Shown here: positions 59,096 through 64,000 of the stretch, one piece after another
How the letters are laid out: the number at the start of each line of letters is the position of its first letter
Numbering within the stretch: the stretch's first letter is position 1
Origin: an uncultured Acidobacteriota bacterium
GTDB lineage: Bacteria; Acidobacteriota; Terriglobia; Bryobacterales; Bryobacteraceae
Direction: 5' to 3'
Assembly: GCA_902826685.1 (NCBI GenBank)
Contig: CADEFT010000022.1
Span: forward strand, 1 to 64,000
DNA length: 64,000 nt
Made by a program: the position numbers and the translations under genes
The notes under the pieces: model-generated
Database searches by the model: none
What the model was told of the DNA's origin: nothing
What the model saw: the letters and a program-made list of their open reading frames with translations, nothing else

Positions 59096-60069
59096 GCGGC
59101 GTTCTGGTGGTGATGGAACAGCGCGGCGGTGTGTGGAACCGCATGTCGTTTGAGACGCTGGCGGCGGGGCAGGAGATTTCGAAAGCGCTCGGCTGCGGGT
59201 GCAGCGCCGCCGTGGCGGGCGATGCGGTGGCGGGTCTGGCGCAGGAACTGGCAGCCAAGGCGCTCGACAAAGTTTATGCGGTGGAGCATCCGCTGCTGGC
59301 CGGCTATACCCCCGATGGATTCACCGCCGCGCTCGCCGCGCTGATTCGCGAAACGAACCCACGGCTGGTCCTGTTTCCGCATACCTACCAGGTCCGCGAC
59401 TACGCTCCAAAGCTGGCCACGCGGCTCGATCGCGTGCTGGTCAGCGACGTCATCAAGACGCGGGTGGAAGGCGGCGAGCCCATCCTCGTTCGTCTTCTTT
59501 TCCAGGGCAAGCTGAACGGCGACGTGCGGTTGAGCGGCGCCGGGCCGCACTTTGCGTCGATCCAGGCCGGTGCCTACCGCGCCGAAAACGTGGCGGCGGG
59601 CACGGCTGCCGTTGAAACCGTCACGCCCACCATCGGCGAGATCCGGTCGAAACCGCAGGCGCCGTTCCGCGAAGGCGCGCGCGCCGTGGATCTGACCACC
59701 GCCGAGATCATCGTTTCGGTCGGCCGCGGCATCAAGGAAAAAGAGAACATCCCGGTGGTCGAGGAACTGGCCAAGGCGCTTGGCGCCGAACTGGCGGCAT
59801 CGCGGCCCATCTGCGACAACGGCTGGCTTCCCATGGAGCGCCAGGTGGGAAGCTCCGGCCAGACGGTGGCTCCCAAGATGTACATGGCCATCGGCATCTC
59901 CGGCGCGATTCAACACCTGGTGGGGATGAAGGGTTCGAAGACGATCGTCGCCATCAACAAGGACAGCAACGCCCCCATCTTCGAAGTGGCCGATATCGGC
60001 GTCGTCGGCGACCTGTTTGAAGTGGTGCCCGCGCTGGTCGAAGAAATCAAAAAAGCCAAGGGCGCCTAG
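59092..60069 (+). CDS. etfA: Electron transfer flavoprotein, alpha subunit
   Basis: A 325-residue ETF-alpha. The C-terminal FAD-binding domain shows VGRGIKEKENIPVVEELAKA, GSSGQTVAPKMYMAIGISGA and IVAINKDSNAPIFEVADIGV. It partners with EtfB and accepts electrons from the acyl-CoA dehydrogenase at 7530-8681 or others. No ETF:quinone oxidoreductase is in the window. It closes the acpP-fabF-etfBA run; typA starts 20 bases later. Confidence 0.94.
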   Translation: MSGVLVVMEQRGGVWNRMSFETLAAGQEISKALGCGCSAAVAGDAVAGLAQELAAKALDKVYAVEHPLLAGYTPDGFTAALAALIRETNPRLVLFPHTYQVRDYAPKLATRLDRVLVSDVIKTRVEGGEPILVRLLFQGKLNGDVRLSGAGPHFASIQAGAYRAENVAAGTAAVETVTPTIGEIRSKPQAPFREGARAVDLTTAEIIVSVGRGIKEKENIPVVEELAKALGAELAASRPICDNGWLPMERQVGSSGQTVAPKMYMAIGISGAIQHLVGMKGSKTIVAINKDSNAPIFEVADIGVVGDLFEVVPALVEEIKKAKGA

Positions 60070-60089
60070 CGCCCGATTCCGTCCATTGA

Positions 60090-61916
60090 ATGCAACAAAA
60101 CCGTAACGAAAAGATTCGCAATATCGCCATCGTCGCTCACGTCGATCACGGCAAAACCACGCTGGTGGACGCCATGCTGCATCAGAGCGGCATCTTCCGC
60201 GCCAACGAGGCCGTGGCCGAGCGCGTCATGGATTCCAACGACCTTGAGCGCGAGCGTGGCATCACGATTCTCGCCAAAACCACCGGCGTCCATTACCATG
60301 GCGTCAAAATCAACATCGTCGACACGCCCGGTCACAGCGACTTCGGCGGCGAAGTAGAGCGCGCGCTCAAGATCGTGGATGGCGTCATGCTGCTGGTGGA
60401 CGCAAGCGAAGGCCCACTGCCGCAGACGCGCTACGTGCTCATGAAGGCCCTCGAGGCGCGGCTCCCGCAGATTGTGGTCATCAACAAGATCGACCGGCCG
60501 GACGCGCGCATTCAGGAAGTGCTGAACGAGATCTACGATCTGTTCATCGACCTCGATGCGTCGGAAGAGCAACTCGATTTTCCGATCATTTACGCCAACG
60601 CCAAGCAAGGGCTGGCCAAGCTCAACCTCGAAGACGAGTCTACCGATTTGCGGCCCCTTTTCGATTCGATTCTGAAGAACATCCCCGGCCCCAGCGGAGA
60701 CGCCGAGGCGGTGCTGCAGCTTCAGGTGGCCAATCTCGATTACTCGGATTATCTTGGGCGGCTCGCCATCGGGCGCGTCTACAGCGGCACGCTGCGGCTG
60801 GGCAACGACGTCAGCATCTGCAAGCTGGACGGAAGCGTGCAAAAGACGCGCATCACCAAGCTGTACTCGTTTGAAGGCCTGAAGCGCGTCGACGAGACCA
60901 TCGGCATTCCCGGGGACATTCTGGCCATCGCCGGCGTCGAGGGCATCACCATCGGTGAGACCGTCTCCCATCCCGATACGCCCATGCCACGCCCGCGCAT
61001 TCAGATCGACGAGCCCACCATCGCGATGACGTTCACCATCAACACGTCGCCGTTTGCGGGCAAGGAGGGGCAGTTTGTGACCTCGCGCCATCTGCGCGAC
61101 CGGCTGGAGCGCGAACTGCTCACCAACGTCTCGATGAAGGTCGAGGAGGCGGGCGGACCCGACGCCTACAAGGTGATGGGCCGCGGCGAACTGCAACTGG
61201 CGATCCTCATCGAAATGATGCGGCGCGAAGGCTATGAACTGATGGTGGGAAAGCCGGAAATCCTCACCCGCCGTATCGACGGCGTGCTGCATGAGCCCAA
61301 GGAGACGCTCACCGTCGATTGCCCGGAGCAATACGTCGGCGTGGTGATGGAAAAGATGGGCACCCGCAAGGGCAAGATGACCAAGATGATCAATCACGGC
61401 TCGGGGCGCGTGAGGCTGGAATTCGACGTGCCGTCGCGCGGGTTGATCGGCTTGCGCAGCGAGATGCTTACCGATACCAAGGGCACCGCCATCATGAATT
61501 CGCTGTTTGCCGGGTTCATTGAATGGCAGGGCGACATCCCCAGCCGCCTCACCGGCGCCCTCATCGCCGACCGGCCCGGCAAAGCCACTTCCTACGCCAT
61601 CTACAATCTGCAGGAGCGCGGCGAGATTTTCATTTCTCCGCAGACCGAAGTCTACGAAGGGATGATCATCGGCGAGAACTCCCGCGACGCCGATCTCGAA
61701 GTGAACATCATCAAGGAGAAGAAGCTCACCAACATGCGTTCTTCGACTTCCGATGAAGCGATCCGCCTGGTTCCGCCGCGGCTGTTGAACCTGGAACAGG
61801 CCATCGAGTTCATCGCCGACGATGAGTTCGTCGAGGTCACTCCGAAATCGATCCGGCTGCGGAAGCGGCATCTGCAGTTCAACCAGAGGCAGAAGGCAAA
61901 GCAAAGCGCGCCGTGA
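60090..61916 (+). CDS. typA: Ribosome-associated GTPase TypA/BipA
   Basis: A 608-residue translational GTPase. G1 AHVDHGKTT (16-24), switch RGITILAKTT, G3 DTPGHSDFGG and G4 NKIDRPDAR are intact, followed by EF-G-like domains II, III and V and the BipA-specific C-terminal domain (GLRSEMLTDTKGTAIMNS). It binds 70S ribosomes and affects assembly and stress. The stop overlaps the next gene. Length is normal. Confidence 0.97.
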   Translation: MQQNRNEKIRNIAIVAHVDHGKTTLVDAMLHQSGIFRANEAVAERVMDSNDLERERGITILAKTTGVHYHGVKINIVDTPGHSDFGGEVERALKIVDGVMLLVDASEGPLPQTRYVLMKALEARLPQIVVINKIDRPDARIQEVLNEIYDLFIDLDASEEQLDFPIIYANAKQGLAKLNLEDESTDLRPLFDSILKNIPGPSGDAEAVLQLQVANLDYSDYLGRLAIGRVYSGTLRLGNDVSICKLDGSVQKTRITKLYSFEGLKRVDETIGIPGDILAIAGVEGITIGETVSHPDTPMPRPRIQIDEPTIAMTFTINTSPFAGKEGQFVTSRHLRDRLERELLTNVSMKVEEAGGPDAYKVMGRGELQLAILIEMMRREGYELMVGKPEILTRRIDGVLHEPKETLTVDCPEQYVGVVMEKMGTRKGKMTKMINHGSGRVRLEFDVPSRGLIGLRSEMLTDTKGTAIMNSLFAGFIEWQGDIPSRLTGALIADRPGKATSYAIYNLQERGEIFISPQTEVYEGMIIGENSRDADLEVNIIKEKKLTNMRSSTSDEAIRLVPPRLLNLEQAIEFIADDEFVEVTPKSIRLRKRHLQFNQRQKAKQSAP

Positions 61917-62794
61917 TGCCGTCCGCCCGGTCGCAGGCCGCCCGGCGAGTGGCGCTGATCAGCATGGCTGTCGGCGGAACTCTGGCGGTGCTCAAGATCG
62001 GCACCGGCTGGATCGGCGGATCGAAGTCCGTGCTGGCCGACGGCTTCGAGGCAGCGGGCGACGTGGTGGCTTCGGGCGTGGTGCTGTTCGGACTCGCCGT
62101 GGCGAGCCGCCCGCCCGATAAGAATCATCCCTACGGGCACGGGCGGCTGGAAACGCTGAGCGGGTTCCTGGTGGGCCTGTTGCTTGCCGTTTCAGGGGCC
62201 GTAATCGCGTTGACCTCGATGATCGGAGTGGGGGAACGGCATCCACCGCCGGCTTCCTACAGCGCCCTGCCGCTGATTCTGTCGGTCGTGGTGAAAAGCG
62301 GGCTGACGGTGTGGAAGTTCCACCACGCGGGGCTCACCCGCAGCGACGGTCTGCGCGCCGACGCCTGGAACGACTCGGTGGATATCCTGTCGGGTCTCAT
62401 CGCGCTGGCCGCGCTCGGCCTGACCCTCTACGATCCCGGCCGTTTCCTTGCCGCCGACCATTACGGCGGCCTCGGCGTCGGCCTGATCGTCGTCTATCTG
62501 GGCGCGCGCGTCATGCGCGAGACCGGGCTATCCCTGATCGACACGATGCCGGGCGACGCCGCCATCGACGAGATCCGCCGCGTCGCCGCCGCCGTTCCCG
62601 GCGCTTACCGCGTGGAGAAATGCTACGCGCGCAAGACCGGGTTCCAATACCACGTCGATCTGCATCTGGAGGTGGATGCCGCGCTCACGGTCCGAGAATC
62701 CCATAACATTGCCGGTGAGGTCCGCCGCCGTGTGAAAAAAGATCTGGATTGGGTTGCCGATGTTCTGGTCCACATAGAACCTTCCCGCGATTGA
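61916..62794 (+). CDS. Cation diffusion facilitator family transporter
   Basis: A 292-residue CDF metal exporter (Zn2+, Fe2+ or Co2+ by proton antiport). Six transmembrane helices are predicted, with metal-site motif in SVLADGFEAAGD (TM2) and GLRADAWNDSVDI (TM5), and the NHPYGHGRLETLSGF loop. The C-terminal domain contains HVDLHLEVDAALTVRESHNI and VADVLVHIEP. In place of HxxxD/DxxD, D/E and N/D pairs are seen, so the metal is not predictable. ATG 61916 overlaps the typA stop by one base; GTG 61913 is also possible. Confidence 0.9.
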   Translation: MPSARSQAARRVALISMAVGGTLAVLKIGTGWIGGSKSVLADGFEAAGDVVASGVVLFGLAVASRPPDKNHPYGHGRLETLSGFLVGLLLAVSGAVIALTSMIGVGERHPPPASYSALPLILSVVVKSGLTVWKFHHAGLTRSDGLRADAWNDSVDILSGLIALAALGLTLYDPGRFLAADHYGGLGVGLIVVYLGARVMRETGLSLIDTMPGDAAIDEIRRVAAAVPGAYRVEKCYARKTGFQYHVDLHLEVDAALTVRESHNIAGEVRRRVKKDLDWVADVLVHIEPSRD

Positions 62795-62800
62795 TGCGTT

Positions 62801-63406
62801 ATGATGGCTCCAAGCACTCTGATGCATACCCGCCGGTTTTCGCTGTTGATCCTGGGTATCTGGGTCGGCCTGTCGGCTGCGATGGTATTCGTAGCCATTC
62901 AAAATTTTCAAGGTGTAGATCGCCTGATGGAAGCTCCCGCCGCTCCGGCGGCGAAGCTGATGAGTCCGCTTGGACACGACAATGCGCGGTTCCTGCTGCG
63001 CTACCAGGCCTCGGAAATGAACCGCCACTATTTCGACGTCTATGGAACGTTGCAGATTGGCATGGCGGTGCTGTTAACCGTCTCGCTCCTGTTTGCCACC
63101 AATGGCAACAGACCCGTCCTAGCGTTGTGCGGACTTGCTTTGTTTGTCGTCGTCTTTCAGAAATTCTGGCTTACTCCCGAGATCACTTACCTCGGCCGCC
63201 TGATCGACTTTGTACCGCAAATGGCGCCCTCGGCGGAACGGGCGAGGTTCTGGAGTTTCCACTCCGTCTACTCGACCATGGAGATCGTAAAGTTTCTGTT
63301 GATGGCGATTATCGGAGCGAAGATGCTGATCCGCACCGAGCGCCGCGCCAGCCGCAGGAGAGGCAAGCTCGAGACCGAGGAAGCGCTCGCGTCGGCCGCC
63401 GATTAG
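62801..63406 (+). CDS. Integral membrane protein, unknown function
   Basis: A 201-residue protein with four hydrophobic helices (LLILGIWVGLSAAMVFVAIQ, TLQIGMAVLLTVSLLFATN, VLALCGLALFVVVFQ and MEIVKFLLMAIIGAKMLI). A soluble loop between helices 1 and 2 contains HDNARFLLRYQASEMNRHYF. I do not recognise a family, though DUF4149-like proteins are similar in layout. It starts 6 bases after the CDF gene and is probably co-transcribed. Confidence 0.65.
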   Translation: MMAPSTLMHTRRFSLLILGIWVGLSAAMVFVAIQNFQGVDRLMEAPAAPAAKLMSPLGHDNARFLLRYQASEMNRHYFDVYGTLQIGMAVLLTVSLLFATNGNRPVLALCGLALFVVVFQKFWLTPEITYLGRLIDFVPQMAPSAERARFWSFHSVYSTMEIVKFLLMAIIGAKMLIRTERRASRRRGKLETEEALASAAD

Positions 63407-63433
63407 AGGCGTGCAGGCGAGTGATTCGAATAG

Positions 63434-63439
63434 TATAAT
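63434..63439 (+). promoter_or_regulatory. -10 box; possibly leaderless gene
   Basis: A perfect TATAAT ends only 8 bases before the ATG at 63448. If used as -10, transcription starts at or next to the start codon, and no ribosome binding site is present. A good -35 match is lacking. Confidence 0.4.
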
Positions 63440-63447
63440 CGGCGCCA

Positions 63448-63822
63448 ATGCCGATCATCAGAACCAGCCAGATGTTTGAGCTGGGCGCCTCGTCCAAAGA
63501 GCGCCTGATTCAGGAACAAGTAGCGAGAATCGATCAATCCCTGCCGGACGTCACCGCCACTATGGCGCCCGGTGAAGTCGAACAGTCCGTCCACCTCGCC
63601 ATCCAAAAGGGCGAGCAGTACGGATTGAAGGAATGGACCGGGATTTGTCGCTATTTAGATGTGATGTATATTCTCGGATTCGACTTCGACGAGGACTCCC
63701 GATACGAATGGGCCCGGGAAAAACTCGAGGATCAGGATCTTTCCGAACACGAAAAGATGGACCAGGTCACCGAATTGGCCTTGAAAGAGTCGGAAGCGGC
63801 GCATCCCGAGCCGGCGGAGTAA
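63448..63822 (+). CDS. Small acidic protein resembling PAAR/toxin-locus accessory proteins
   Basis: A 124-residue protein with the segments IRTSQMFELGASSKERLIQE, VHLAIQKGEQYGLKEWTGIC and RYLDVMYILGFDFDEDSRYE, then EHEKMDQVTEL. The pattern (basic start, a 'yGi...yLdlMf.lG.dFd.d...W' core) recalls small proteins often found next to PAAR, VgrG or secreted-toxin genes of type VI secretion and contractile systems. The next gene starts 4 bases after its stop. I am not sure of the family. It may be part of a toxin or secretion locus outside the right edge. Confidence 0.45.
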   Translation: MPIIRTSQMFELGASSKERLIQEQVARIDQSLPDVTATMAPGEVEQSVHLAIQKGEQYGLKEWTGICRYLDVMYILGFDFDEDSRYEWAREKLEDQDLSEHEKMDQVTELALKESEAAHPEPAE

Positions 63823-63826
63823 ACGG

Positions 63827-64000
63827 ATGCCCTGCGATAACACCCTAGAACCGGCCGTCGGCTGCCGGGGGCCGGGCACCCCCACCGCCTGCGACTTCTG
63901 CCGTAACAAGCAGCTCCAGAAAGAGAAAAAGGAGCAGAAGAAGCCGGTACCGCCGCCGCGCAAGGATCCTCAGCCGCGCCAGCAACTAATCGGGCAATCC
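63827..64000 (+). CDS. Partial reading frame at right edge
   Basis: An open frame from ATG 63827 runs off the window after 58 residues. It begins MPCDNTLEPAVGCRGPGTPT, has a CDFC pair, then a charged stretch (QLQKEKKEQKKP) and a Pro-rich part (PPPRKDPQP). It begins 4 bases after the preceding stop, so it is likely the next gene of the same operon. The Cys pairs and low-complexity linker suggest the N-terminus of a larger protein. Nothing more can be said. Confidence 0.5.
   Translation, partial: MPCDNTLEPAVGCRGPGTPTACDFCRNKQLQKEKKEQKKPVPPPRKDPQPRQQLIGQS

Noticed and set aside
60066..61904. 612-residue open frame on the minus strand opposite typA
   Set aside because: typA is a full, motif-complete gene on the plus strand. 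The antisense frame has no signal or family motif and reflects high GC at third codon positions.
1..64000. CRISPR array, prophage or insertion sequence
   Set aside because: No regular direct repeats with spacers, no transposase, integrase or phage structural genes were seen. All frames fit chromosomal functions.

Overview
The window looks like a chromosomal segment of an Acidobacteriota bacterium, most likely of the Bryobacteraceae/Solibacter lineage. It is GC-rich and very dense: about 57 genes and no gene-free stretch over 300 bases. Lineage clues are two TonB-dependent receptors with carboxypeptidase-regulatory-like N-termini, a Tat-exported intradiol dioxygenase ending in what looks like the Solibacter-type C-terminal domain, a membrane-bound dehydrogenase/HEAT/cytochrome c fusion, a CxxCH multiheme cytochrome with a TPR tail, and HemQ. 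The assignment rests on gene content only. I saw no rRNA, tRNA, CRISPR array, prophage, transposase or insertion sequence.

Layout. 0-3.4 kb: exported beta-propeller lactonase, altronate dehydratase-like UxaA, CBS-domain protein. 3.5-9.5 kb: IF-1, a stand-alone Clp D2-type AAA+ ATPase, an opposing operon (59-residue GatC-like protein, amidase, MetE-C-like protein), an acyl-CoA dehydrogenase and a LolA-like exported protein. 9.5-15.8 kb: radical SAM protein, large HEAT/cytochrome protein, a second Clp D2-type ATPase and an SDR. 15.8-21.6 kb: overlapping tetrapyrrole operon hemX-hemA-hemC-cobA/hemD followed by a seven-heme cytochrome. 21.6-26 kb: a microcompartment shell protein, a CoA-acylating aldehyde dehydrogenase with an unusual C-terminal extension, an unknown protein and RecJ. 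26-32 kb: SIS-domain protein, degenerate histidine-kinase-like protein, HemQ, S33 peptidase and a NatAB-like ABC exporter. 32-37.4 kb: TonB receptor and HD-GYP protein.

37.4-44.7 kb: a minus-strand run (cysteine desulfurase, MnmA, MTA phosphorylase, GT9-like protein, NIPSNAP protein) diverges from SAM hydrolase, MutM and a homocysteine-methyltransferase module; sulfur and SAM chemistry is the shared theme. 44.6-48.4 kb: UxaC and a pectate lyase with overlapping divergent 5' ends, then an orphan response regulator. 48.4-56.7 kb: intradiol dioxygenase, a two-component system preceded by a translationally coupled small membrane protein, a small secreted protein, a second TonB receptor and an outer-membrane-like protein. 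56.7-64 kb: acpP-fabF-etfB-etfA, TypA, a CDF transporter, a membrane protein, and at the right edge a small protein resembling those found beside secreted toxin/PAAR loci plus a truncated reading frame.

How the parts fit. Pectate lyase, UxaC and UxaA cover steps of pectin/galacturonate use. HemA, HemC and CobA-HemD feed heme and siroheme, and HemQ indicates the coproporphyrin-dependent heme route. The acyl-CoA dehydrogenase and EtfBA form an electron-transfer pair. The most intriguing locus is the compact microcompartment pair at 21.6-23.7 kb. Next come the amidase with its previously overlooked small partner, and the two single-ring Clp-like ATPases that carry a possible ClpP-docking tripeptide at the same position.
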